Below, piece by piece: positions 52,298 to 60,202 of a stretch of 64,000 nt of DNA. The notes beneath the pieces are model-generated. The model saw only the letters and a list, made by a program, of their open reading frames with translations. It was not told the origin of the DNA and ran no database searches. The DNA is from Chryseobacterium taeanense (GTDB taxonomy: Bacteria; Bacteroidota; Bacteroidia; Flavobacteriales; Weeksellaceae): positions 487,647 through 551,646 of the forward strand of contig NZ_FNDW01000002.1 in assembly GCF_900099685.1 (NCBI RefSeq), written 5' to 3'. Both the position numbers and the translations under genes were made by a program. Within the stretch, counting starts at the first letter, position 1; each line of letters begins with the position of its first letter.

Positions 52298-54076
52298 ATG
52301 GGAAATATAGTAAAAGGTGGCGAATTCCTAATCAAGGAAGTTCCTGCAAACGAAATCTTCAGTCTTGAAGAACTGAATGAAGAACAAAAAATGCTTCGCG
52401 ATTCTGCGAAGGAATTTATAGACAGAGAAGTAGTTCCACAAAAAGAACGTTTCGAGAAAAAAGATTATGCCTTTACGGAAGAAGTAATGCGTAAGCTAGG
52501 TGAAATGGGAATGCTGGGAATTGCGGTTCCTGAGGAATATGGCGGTCTTGGAATGGGATTCGTAACAACTATGCTTGCTTGCGATTACCTTTCAGGTGTG
52601 ACCGGTTCATTGGCTACCGCTTATGGAGCACACACCGGAATCGGAACGTTGCCAATTGTTCTTTACGGAACGGAAGCTCAGAAGCAAAAATACCTTCCGG
52701 ATCTGGCAACAGGAACAAAATTCGGAGCATATTGCCTTACTGAGCCGGATGCAGGTTCTGATGCCAACTCAGGGAAAACAAGAGCCAAACTTTCTGAAGA
52801 TGGAAAACATTACATCATCAACGGACAGAAAATGTGGATTTCCAATGCAGGATTCGCAGATACTTTTACTTTGTTTGCAAAGATTGATGATGATAAAAAT
52901 ATCACAGGTTTTGTAATCAATCGTTCTGAACTGGAAAATCCTGAAAGTCTTACTTTTGGTGAGGAAGAACATAAACTGGGTATTCGTGCCTCTTCTACCC
53001 GCCAGGTTTTCTTTAATGATATGAAAATTCCTGTCGAAAATCTTTTAGGAGAAAGAAACAATGGGTTTAAAATCGCTTTGAATGCGCTGAACGTTGGCCG
53101 TATCAAATTAGCAGCAGCTTGTCTGGATGCTCAAAGAAGAATTTTAAACCATTCTATTCAATATTCCAACGAGAGAAAACAGTTTGGAGTTTCTATTTCA
53201 ACCTTTGGAGCAATCAGAAAGAAAATTGCTGAAATGGCAACGGGAGTTTTCGTAAGCGAAGCTGGTTCTTACAGAGCAGCAAAAAACATTCAGGATAAAA
53301 TTGATGAACTGGTTGCCGGTGGAATGGATCATCAGGCTGCAGAACTGAAGGGTGTTGAAGAATTTGCAGTGGAATGTTCAATTCTTAAAGTTTTCGTTTC
53401 AGATTTAGCACAACATACAGCTGATGAAGGAATTCAGGTGTACGGCGGGATGGGATTCTCTGAAGACACCCCAATGGAAGCTGCCTGGAGAGATTCAAGA
53501 ATTTCAAGAATCTATGAAGGAACTAATGAAATCAACAGATTACTAGCGGTTGGAATGCTGATTAAGAGAGCGATGAAAGGAGAATTAGATTTATTATCTC
53601 CGGCAATGGCGATCAGCAAAGAATTGATGGGAATTCCTTCATTTGATGTTCCTGACTATTCTGCTTTTATGAGTGAGGAAAAATCAATTATTGCAAATCT
53701 TAAAAAAGTTTTCTTAATGGTTTCCGGAGCTGCGCTTCAAAAATATATGATGGATATTGAGAAACAGCAACATTTATTATTAAATGCTTCTGAAATTCTT
53801 AACCAGATTTATATGGCAGAATCTGCTGTTTTAAGAGCAGAAAAACATTTCTCTCCTGAATCTGTGGAAGCTGCAATGGCTCAATTAAACCTTTATAAAG
53901 CAGTAGAAAAAATAATTGTTGCTGCAAAAGAAGGAATTGTTTCGTTTGCTGAAGGCGATGAACAGAGAATGATGCTTTCAGGTTTAAGAAGGTTTACGAA
54001 ATACACCAACCATCCTAATATCGTGGCATTGACAGAGAAAATTGCTGCTCATTATATCGAAAAAGGAGCTTATTAG
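52298..54076 (+). CDS. Acyl-CoA dehydrogenase
   Basis: 592 residues. Acyl-CoA dehydrogenase core: LGEMGMLGIAVPEEYGGLGMGFVTTMLACDYLSGVTGSLATAYGAHTGIG, YCLTEPDAGSDANSGKTRA, KMWISNAGFADTFTLFAKID, QVYGGMGFSEDTPMEAAWRDSRISRIYEGTNEINRLL with the catalytic Glu in YEGTNEI (about 407). An extra ~140-residue C-terminal helical domain makes it longer than typical 380-residue ACADs, as in many bacterial VLCAD-like enzymes. It performs the first step of beta-oxidation with FAD. Terminator follows. Confidence 0.94.
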   Translation: MGNIVKGGEFLIKEVPANEIFSLEELNEEQKMLRDSAKEFIDREVVPQKERFEKKDYAFTEEVMRKLGEMGMLGIAVPEEYGGLGMGFVTTMLACDYLSGVTGSLATAYGAHTGIGTLPIVLYGTEAQKQKYLPDLATGTKFGAYCLTEPDAGSDANSGKTRAKLSEDGKHYIINGQKMWISNAGFADTFTLFAKIDDDKNITGFVINRSELENPESLTFGEEEHKLGIRASSTRQVFFNDMKIPVENLLGERNNGFKIALNALNVGRIKLAAACLDAQRRILNHSIQYSNERKQFGVSISTFGAIRKKIAEMATGVFVSEAGSYRAAKNIQDKIDELVAGGMDHQAAELKGVEEFAVECSILKVFVSDLAQHTADEGIQVYGGMGFSEDTPMEAAWRDSRISRIYEGTNEINRLLAVGMLIKRAMKGELDLLSPAMAISKELMGIPSFDVPDYSAFMSEEKSIIANLKKVFLMVSGAALQKYMMDIEKQQHLLLNASEILNQIYMAESAVLRAEKHFSPESVEAAMAQLNLYKAVEKIIVAAKEGIVSFAEGDEQRMMLSGLRRFTKYTNHPNIVALTEKIAAHYIEKGAY

Positions 54077-54100
54077 TCTTTTATATATAAATTTGATTTC

Positions 54101-54134
54101 AAAGCGTCTCAATTTTTTGGGACGCTTTTATTTT
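54101..54134 (+). terminator. Terminator of the beta-oxidation operon
   Basis: AAGCGTC-T-C / G-G-GACGCTT with an AT-rich loop and TTTTATTTTG after. Confidence 0.8.
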
Positions 54135-54236
54135 GTTGTAAGAAAAATTTCATCTAAATCATTTTTAAATGTAATAAAATAAAACCTTGAATTGTCGTAT
54201 CATTTATAAGTATCATTTTATTTAAAATTTTTAGTG

Positions 54237-54530
54237 ATGAAAATAGTATTAGCTTCATTTATAATTATTTCAGTGTCGATTTCAGCACAACAAAAGAAAC
54301 TTGTATTACCTAAAAAGGATACTGCGGAAGTACACACATTTGATCCCCGCAATCAGAATATGAAACCTAAGGATCATCGAAAGAAAATGTATGAAATACC
54401 TTCTGTAAAACCCGATGAATCGATGTATTCAAGCCTTAAAGACAAAAGAAAAGATACTACAGATTATAAAATGCTCAACTCATTAAAGCCTGAGAAACCA
54501 GAGCCCGAATTGCCTCCTAAAAAAGAATAG
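54237..54530 (+). CDS. Small secreted Lys/Pro-rich protein
   Basis: 97 residues from the ATG at 54237 (a GTG at 54234 is also in frame). Signal peptide MKIVLASFIIISVSISAQQ, then a hydrophilic mature part rich in Lys, Asp and Pro (MKPKDHRKKMYEIPSVKPDES, LKPEKPEPELPPKKE). No family recognised. It is separated from the ACAD by a terminator and from the HD gene by over 110 bases; probably alone. Confidence 0.7.
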   Translation: MKIVLASFIIISVSISAQQKKLVLPKKDTAEVHTFDPRNQNMKPKDHRKKMYEIPSVKPDESMYSSLKDKRKDTTDYKMLNSLKPEKPEPELPPKKE

Positions 54531-54618
54531 TAAAATAAGATTTCTGTAAAGAAAAACGGATTAAAAATATATCAAAAATAATTCATCAAAAAATGTCTGA
54601 AAATCTGTAGGCATTTTT

Positions 54619-54626
54619 TATTTTTG
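54619..54626 (+). promoter_or_regulatory. -7 promoter element of the HD-domain gene
   Basis: TATTTTTG, 18 bases before the ATG at 54645. It contains the TTG at 54624, so that in-frame TTG is not the start. Confidence 0.6.
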
Positions 54627-54644
54627 CAGTCTACTTTAGATAAA

Positions 54645-55091
54645 ATGACAAAAGAAGAACTGCTCAACCGAGCCATAAAAATAGCCGACAAGGCACACAA
54701 AGGCCAAACCGACAAATATCACGTTCCATACATCGGCCACGTAATGCGCGTAATGGAATACGGCAAAACATTAGACGAAAAAATTGTGGGCGTACTACAT
54801 GATGTTGTTGAAGATCATCCGCAGGAATTCAGTCTGGATTATCTCCGAAACGAAGGATTTCCCGAGTATATAATTTTCGCCATCAGTTGTCTTACAAAAT
54901 TTGATCCTGAAGAAGAATATGATGATTTTATAAGAAGAACGGAACGCTCTCCTCTTGCCGTTGCTGTAAAGCTAAACGACCTTCGTGATAATATGGATTT
55001 GCGAAGAGTAAACCGGGAGCTTACTCCAAAAGATATTAAGAGATTTAATAAATACTTAAAAGCATATCATTATCTGATAGAAAAATATTAA
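54645..55091 (+). CDS. Small HD-domain phosphohydrolase (SpoT-hydrolase-like)
   Basis: 148 residues from the ATG at 54645. The HD motif is GVLHDVVEDH (about 50-58), with upstream KAHKGQTDKYHVPYIGHVMRVMEYG and downstream AVKLNDLRDNMDL, which resembles the hydrolase half of RelA/SpoT and small alarmone hydrolases. It may hydrolyse (p)ppGpp or another nucleotide; no synthetase domain is present. Substrate not determined. Confidence 0.85.
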   Translation: MTKEELLNRAIKIADKAHKGQTDKYHVPYIGHVMRVMEYGKTLDEKIVGVLHDVVEDHPQEFSLDYLRNEGFPEYIIFAISCLTKFDPEEEYDDFIRRTERSPLAVAVKLNDLRDNMDLRRVNRELTPKDIKRFNKYLKAYHYLIEKY

Positions 55092-55098
55092 AAACAAA

Positions 55099-56241
55099 AT
55101 GACTAATAACTTACCCTCAATTTCTACGGCTTACCGAACTAAGTTGATCTCTGCAATTATCTCAATAACAGTATTTTTTATTGTATATTTCATTTTAATT
55201 CTGATCTCTCTCGCCTTAATCTTTTTATTGGGATATGGTGCCGTAAAAATCATTACCTTACATGCTAATTACCTGACAATTGTTCTTGCATTAGGACTAT
55301 TTAGTATTGGACTTGTGGTGTTTTATTTTTTGATAAAATTTATTTTCATTAAAAATAATTACAGTAATCGCCATCTGGTTGAAGTTGATCGCAGAAAACA
55401 GCCTGAACTTTTTGCTCTTATTGATGAGATTGTAGCTGAAACATCAGTAAAAATGCCTGGAAAAGTATTTCTATCTCCGGATGTGAATGCCAGTGTAAGT
55501 TATAATTCCCTTTTCTGGAGTATGTTTTTACCGGTTAAAAAAAATCTGACCATCGGAGTCGGATTGATAAATTCTACAACAGTGGGTGAACTTAAAGCTG
55601 TTTTAGCACATGAGTTCGGGCATTTTTCGCAGAGAAGTATGAAAATCGGAGGATATGTAAACCAGGCTGAAAAAATTATTTTTGATACTGTTTACAACAA
55701 TAGAGAATATGAGCAGACAATTAAAAACGGGTCCGGATATTGGGCATTTCAGCTTTCGGGAATGATCTCCGTTGGTTTTATCAGTGTATTTCAATATATC
55801 CTGAAGTTCTCTTCAGACTTTATCTTTCAAAATAATGCCTCTCTAAGAAGAGAAATGGAATTTCACGCTGATGCAGTTGCAACCTATGTCACCAATCCCA
55901 AAGAGCAAATATCCTCTTTACTAAGACTTGATCTTAGCAATGCCGCGTTCAATAGCTCATTTCTGTTCTACACCGAAAGTAATGGAAAATATCTTCCGGA
56001 AAATTTATTTGAGAATCAGACTGCTTTAATGAAAATTTTCAGTGAAAGGAATAACCATCAATATGAAAATGGGCTACCTAAAATTAATGAAGATGATCTT
56101 ACACGTTACAACAAAACAAAAGTAGAAATTGAAGATCAGTGGGCATCTCATCCTGAAACGCACAGAAGAATTGAGAGAATCCGTAAGAACAAAACAAAAA
56201 GCAGCCCTGAAAATAATGAACTGGCAAGTATCCTGATCTGA
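55099..56241 (+). CDS. M48 family metalloprotease, N-terminal part (ends at an in-frame TGA)
   Basis: 380 codons before TGA at 56239-56241. Two membrane segments (about 15-45 and 60-80), then the gluzincin domain with HExxH in VLAHEFGHFSQRSMKIGGY (about 168-186, His171/His175) and the third ligand in REMEFHADAVATY (about 251). The first part ends near SHPETHRRIERIRKNKTKS. The frame continues open after the TGA to 57150, so a full protein would be about 683 residues, the usual length of this family. The catalytic domain is intact, so this part could still fold. Confidence 0.85.
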   Translation: MTNNLPSISTAYRTKLISAIISITVFFIVYFILILISLALIFLLGYGAVKIITLHANYLTIVLALGLFSIGLVVFYFLIKFIFIKNNYSNRHLVEVDRRKQPELFALIDEIVAETSVKMPGKVFLSPDVNASVSYNSLFWSMFLPVKKNLTIGVGLINSTTVGELKAVLAHEFGHFSQRSMKIGGYVNQAEKIIFDTVYNNREYEQTIKNGSGYWAFQLSGMISVGFISVFQYILKFSSDFIFQNNASLRREMEFHADAVATYVTNPKEQISSLLRLDLSNAAFNSSFLFYTESNGKYLPENLFENQTALMKIFSERNNHQYENGLPKINEDDLTRYNKTKVEIEDQWASHPETHRRIERIRKNKTKSSPENNELASILI

Positions 56242-56265
56242 GGCTACGATGAGATTGGTAAAATA

Positions 56266-57150
56266 ATGACGAGCAAATATCTGACCCTGAATAACATTAA
56301 AAATGTAGGCGAAGTAATTACTGATAATCAAAGATTTATTGAACTTTATAATGAAAAATATCCTCTACAGAAAGTAAGTCTGTACTTTAACAGCTATTAT
56401 GAAAACCATAATCCTGTTTTAGATAGTATTGAAGACCTATTGCAAACTCCAGAAAATATAGTATATGATGAACTCTTTAGCGATGAAATGATATCTCTTA
56501 TTCATGAGAAAAATGGAGCAGAATCAGATCTTTTTACTTTAAATCAGATTGCTGCAAATCCAAAAATTGTCAAAACATTCAAATATAACGGGACTCTTTA
56601 TAAATCAAAAAATGCAAAAAATTTAATTCCAGCGCTTTCAAGAGAATTAAATGACCTGAAAAACAGTCTTGCAACAAACGATATGAAAATTTTCAGATAT
56701 TATTACAGCATTGCAGATGATGTAGATAAAGAAACACTTAAAAACAAATATCTCAAATTTGCTTCTATAGATCGGGAGTATGATACATTTGAAAATGCTA
56801 TCAGCCAGTTTATCCCAAGACTGCAGTTTATGCTTGTCACATTGCCTGTCGATGAAATCCGCAAGCACAGATATACATTATTAAAAAACGAAAAACCGTT
56901 TAAAGAGACAGTCAGACAGTTTATCGAAGAATCCGCATACAAAGATCTTCTGACATTAGAGAATAGAGAATTGATAAATAATTTTATTCAGTCAGAATAT
57001 ATTTATTTCAATAATGACAGGTATATTCAAAAAGAAGTAGATGCTATATTCACTTTTATTAACGAATACCATACGATACTACATAAGGCTTATACAGATT
57101 ACAAAGAACAGCTTATAGATTTTCAGGTAAAAATTATGAAAGTTGATTAA
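56266..57150 (+). CDS. M48 family protein, C-terminal part (same frame after TGA)
   Basis: 294 codons from the ATG at 56266. In the same frame as the peptidase: 9 codons (GYDEIGKI and the upstream stop position) separate the two ORFs. Content resembles the C-terminal domain that follows the peptidase in related M48 proteins (FIELYNEKYPLQKVSLYFNSYYENHNPVLDSIEDL). No signal peptide or membrane segment. Independent translation from this ATG is possible but unsupported; it may be a dead remnant. Its stop overlaps the convergent DUF2490 gene by 4 bases. Confidence 0.7.
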   Translation: MTSKYLTLNNIKNVGEVITDNQRFIELYNEKYPLQKVSLYFNSYYENHNPVLDSIEDLLQTPENIVYDELFSDEMISLIHEKNGAESDLFTLNQIAANPKIVKTFKYNGTLYKSKNAKNLIPALSRELNDLKNSLATNDMKIFRYYYSIADDVDKETLKNKYLKFASIDREYDTFENAISQFIPRLQFMLVTLPVDEIRKHRYTLLKNEKPFKETVRQFIEESAYKDLLTLENRELINNFIQSEYIYFNNDRYIQKEVDAIFTFINEYHTILHKAYTDYKEQLIDFQVKIMKVD

Positions 57151-57869
57151 TCCGCTCCCGGAAACTGGTAGGTTTTAACCGGAGGATTCGTATCATCAAT
57201 GTTAATATTCAATGCAAGATAAACGAAATGAAAGTTTTTATTTCCTTTAGCTTCAAACTCTCTTTGCCAAAGATATCCTCCTAAAACTCCGAAGGTTTCG
57301 TCTATCTGATATCCAAGTCCGCCATAGACTCTGTTTCTTGCAAAGGCAGGCTTTATAGGCGATACAATAAAAATCTCATCATAAGCATTGGCAAATAAAG
57401 TCTTAGGACCAATTTTCTTTGCATTTAAAGGAACAGAAACATTAAGACGGTAACGGTAACGCATTCTCTGAGAGTTTTTATCAGTCTGCGGCTCATAAAA
57501 CCACGATTTTTCAACTCGGAATCTATTCTCAAACTTTACAATTCCTTTTTTGAAATCAATAACATCCTGCAGCCAGACTCTGAATTCTTCTTTATTAATG
57601 CTATGTTCCTTATAGGTTGCATATCTTCCTAACCCTACAAAAGGTTTATGATTTTTAGTAAGATTATATCCTAATCCGCCCTTTATTTCGTAATAATCAG
57701 GGTAAGTATATTCTTCAATTCCTCTGGACTGCCCTTCAGCGTAAAGAAAAAATTTGGGATGAAATTTATAGGTTATCGTTACTGCATTAAAACTTGAAAT
57801 ATGTTCCTGTGCCTTAAAAAATGTTGTACTTAAAAATAAACTCAAACTTAAACCTAATAGTAATTTCAT
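57147..57869 (-). CDS. DUF2490 family outer-membrane-type protein
   Basis: 240 residues. A signal peptide (MKLLLGLSLSLFLSTTFFKAQ) is followed by alternating amphipathic strands with aromatic ends: FLYAEGQSRGIEEYTYPDYYEIKGGLGYNL, RYATYKEHSINKEEFRVWLQDVIDF, KFENRFRVEKSWFYEPQTDKNSQRMRYRYRLNVSVPL. This is the DUF2490 barrel found in Bacteroidetes, function unknown. Read from its own -7 box TACATTTG (57893-57886). A TonB receptor precedes it on the same strand by 75 bases. Confidence 0.85.
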   Translation of the reverse strand: MKLLLGLSLSLFLSTTFFKAQEHISSFNAVTITYKFHPKFFLYAEGQSRGIEEYTYPDYYEIKGGLGYNLTKNHKPFVGLGRYATYKEHSINKEEFRVWLQDVIDFKKGIVKFENRFRVEKSWFYEPQTDKNSQRMRYRYRLNVSVPLNAKKIGPKTLFANAYDEIFIVSPIKPAFARNRVYGGLGYQIDETFGVLGGYLWQREFEAKGNKNFHFVYLALNINIDDTNPPVKTYQFPGAD

Positions 57870-57885
57870 TCAAAAAAAATTTTTG

Positions 57886-57914
57886 CAAATGTAAATGAAT
57901 TAACAATTTGTTAA
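57886..57914 (-). promoter_or_regulatory. -7 element and AT-rich palindrome upstream of DUF2490 gene
   Basis: TACATTTG (57893-57886) is preceded by the 15-base palindrome TTAACAATTTGTTAA (57900-57914). Operator role is a guess; AT-rich palindromes can arise by chance. Confidence 0.4.
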
Positions 57915-57944
57915 TATTAACTTTAATTCACCAACAATTAACAA

Positions 57945-59756
57945 TTATTTAATATTGAGATTATAAGATAATCCAATATGGAACCATCTTTGTGGCATCG
58001 GAACATCAAATGTTTCTGTATATGAAGTATTTGTTAAATTATTAATAAGAATATATATCGAAAAGTCTTTTTTAACAAAACTTAATTTATCATCCAGAAG
58101 ATTATAGCTGCCATTATTTAATCTTTCATTATAGCGATAAATAACTTCATTGGTAAAGCTTTTCAGGAATTTTGTTTCCAGTTTTGTAATGAACTGATGT
58201 TTCAGGTTATCCAAAAGATATCTTGCCACAAAATCTCCCGGTTTTTTGAGTTTATTGTCAAGATAAGTATAGCCAACGGTGTATTTCAGCCAATCATTCA
58301 TCCTGTGATTTACTTCCGCTTCAATTCCTTTAATATTTGTTTCTCCGATATTTTGTGCGTACCATACAGCGTCATTGGTATCTATTTTCGTCCAGTCAAT
58401 TGCATCATTCGAATCCCTTAAAAATCCACTGATTTTGGCTAAAACACTTTTCGTTTGAAATTGATAACCGATTTCTGCATACAATGCATTCTCAGGTAAC
58501 AGATTTTCATTTCCATGTTCCGTTTTACTTACATAATAAAGATCTGTGAATGTCGGAATACGGTGAACTTTTGCGATATTTCCGTAAATCTTATTGTTAG
58601 AGTTAAAATTATATCCCACATCTAAACCCGGATAGAAAAAATTTCCTTCTTTAGAATAATTTGCCCACGAAATTCCCGGGCTGATATTTAATTTTTTATC
58701 TAATAAAGAAAAGTGATGCTCAAAGAAAACCTGCGAAACAAAACGGTTTCTTTCTCCAAGATTATTACTTGCCAGAAATTCTTTTCGCAGCTCCACTCCG
58801 ATTCCTGTTGTTCCCAATCCCCAGTTGTAAGCAGAATTTACCTCTCCGCCAACATTATTTCCAATATGCATATTTCGGTAGATTTCGGGCTTTTCCCTGT
58901 TATAAAGGTACATATCCTGCCCTCTTCGCCAGTAGACATTTGAATTAAGTTTTAAACTTCCAAATTGCTGCTGATGCGAGACGCTTATTACTGAAGCCTG
59001 AGTTTCCTCATATTGCTCTGTTGCCGCTTTTGAAGCATAAAAACCATTAGCACCAAATTTTTTCTCAGAAAAACCGGCCTGAAGTCTTATGTTTCCGTCT
59101 TTTATATTCAGCTTACTCTGGTAAAAAATATTTCTGATTTCATAATCGGTATTGTGCATATATCCTTGTGAAGCTGAAGAATTGACTTGTAAAGAATTCG
59201 AGAATTTTTCATTTCCCAGCTGAGCATTAAGCCCTAAACCATACGTTTCATAATCTCCGGCTTCTGCATTGATCTTTACTCTTTTTCCGGGATTGATTTT
59301 AGTAATTACATTGATGACTCCGGCGTAAGCATTTTGACCAAAACGTCTGGCAGCAGGTCCTTTTATAATCTCAATTCGTTCTACATCATCCAGATCCAAA
59401 GGAAGATTCATGGAATTGTGTCCCGTTTGGGAATCATTCATTCTGATACCGTTTAAAAGTAAAAGAACCTGTTCCGAAGAACTTCCCCGAAAACCTATAT
59501 CACTCTGTACACCATTTGCTCCTCTCCTTCTGATGTCCATTCCGGTCACCTGCTGCAGTATTTCATCGATACTTTTTGCAGGAGAATTGATGATTTCTTC
59601 TCGGGTAATAACAGATATATTTTGATTGGCACTTTTATAAGGTGTCGAAAACAGTTTTCCCTGAATTTCAATAGTTTCGATATCCGTTGAATTCTCCTGT
59701 GCCTTTGCAAAAAACAATATTCCAAGAAAAAAAATACTTCCTGCTTTTTTAATCAT
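57945..59756 (-). CDS. TonB-dependent outer-membrane receptor (BtuB-size)
   Basis: 603 residues. A signal peptide (about 1-19, ending FFAKAQ) precedes a plug domain: VITREEIINSPAKSIDEILQQVTGMDIRRRGANGVQSDIGFRGSSSEQVLLLLNGIRMND, VERIEIIKGPAARRFGQNAYAGVINVIT. About 22 strands follow, ending RWFHIGLSYNLN. There is no N-terminal carboxypeptidase-like domain and the length is that of BtuB-like, not SusC-like, receptors. A TonB box cannot be placed with certainty. The ligand is unknown. It is followed by the DUF2490 gene and preceded by its own promoter. Confidence 0.92.
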   Translation of the reverse strand: MIKKAGSIFFLGILFFAKAQENSTDIETIEIQGKLFSTPYKSANQNISVITREEIINSPAKSIDEILQQVTGMDIRRRGANGVQSDIGFRGSSSEQVLLLLNGIRMNDSQTGHNSMNLPLDLDDVERIEIIKGPAARRFGQNAYAGVINVITKINPGKRVKINAEAGDYETYGLGLNAQLGNEKFSNSLQVNSSASQGYMHNTDYEIRNIFYQSKLNIKDGNIRLQAGFSEKKFGANGFYASKAATEQYEETQASVISVSHQQQFGSLKLNSNVYWRRGQDMYLYNREKPEIYRNMHIGNNVGGEVNSAYNWGLGTTGIGVELRKEFLASNNLGERNRFVSQVFFEHHFSLLDKKLNISPGISWANYSKEGNFFYPGLDVGYNFNSNNKIYGNIAKVHRIPTFTDLYYVSKTEHGNENLLPENALYAEIGYQFQTKSVLAKISGFLRDSNDAIDWTKIDTNDAVWYAQNIGETNIKGIEAEVNHRMNDWLKYTVGYTYLDNKLKKPGDFVARYLLDNLKHQFITKLETKFLKSFTNEVIYRYNERLNNGSYNLLDDKLSFVKKDFSIYILINNLTNTSYTETFDVPMPQRWFHIGLSYNLNIK

Positions 59757-59789
59757 ATGTCAGAATTATAGTCGATTATTTAATGAGTC

Positions 59790-59821
59790 CAAAAGTAACA
59801 GACTTCTACAACACATACAAA
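59790..59821 (-). promoter_or_regulatory. Promoter of the TonB receptor gene
   Basis: -33 TTTG (59821-59818), 20 bases, -7 TACTTTTG (59797-59790), 34 bases before the ATG. Confidence 0.75.
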
Positions 59822-59834
59822 TGATAGTTGTCAT

Positions 59835-59864
59835 AAAAAAAATGCAGTTGGGGAAACTGCATTT
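59835..59864 (-). terminator. Orphan intrinsic terminator upstream of the TonB receptor
   Basis: AAATGCAGTT/AACTGCATTT with loop of 5 bases and a T-run (T8) on the minus strand. No gene on the minus strand lies before it back to uvrA at 60203; the region 59865-60177 shows no convincing gene, only AT-rich DNA. It could end a small RNA. Confidence 0.75.
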
Positions 59865-60177
59865 CAGGAAGTAATTTCATTATTTTTTCCTTAATTGAAA
59901 ATGTAAAACAGTTTTTTTAAAATTTCTTCCATTTCTGTATTACAAATTCATTATTGCAATTTTATAGAATTTTATCAAATAAAACAATAGTATTCAAATA
60001 AAATAATGTTAAAAAATCAAAATACTGTATAATAATATTAATCAGGAATAGATTGTATTTCATCAGGTTTTTGAATGAAATGTTTTAAGTATTAGTGTAA
60101 AATTAAGCCTGTTATCAACAAAAACAATCTGCCTAACTTAGCCGGAATTATTAACATAAAGTCCGCCAAAAAATTCG

Positions 60178-60185
60178 TAATTTTG
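60178..60185 (+). promoter_or_regulatory. -7 promoter element of uvrA
   Basis: TAATTTTG, 18 bases before the ATG; no matching -33. Confidence 0.5.
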
Positions 60186-60202
60186 TTAGTCTTAATTTTA
60201 CT

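Noticed and set aside
59757..60202. Cobalamin riboswitch before the BtuB-size receptor
   Set aside because: No GCCACTG-type box or other conserved motif was seen; the terminator lies upstream of the receptor's own promoter.
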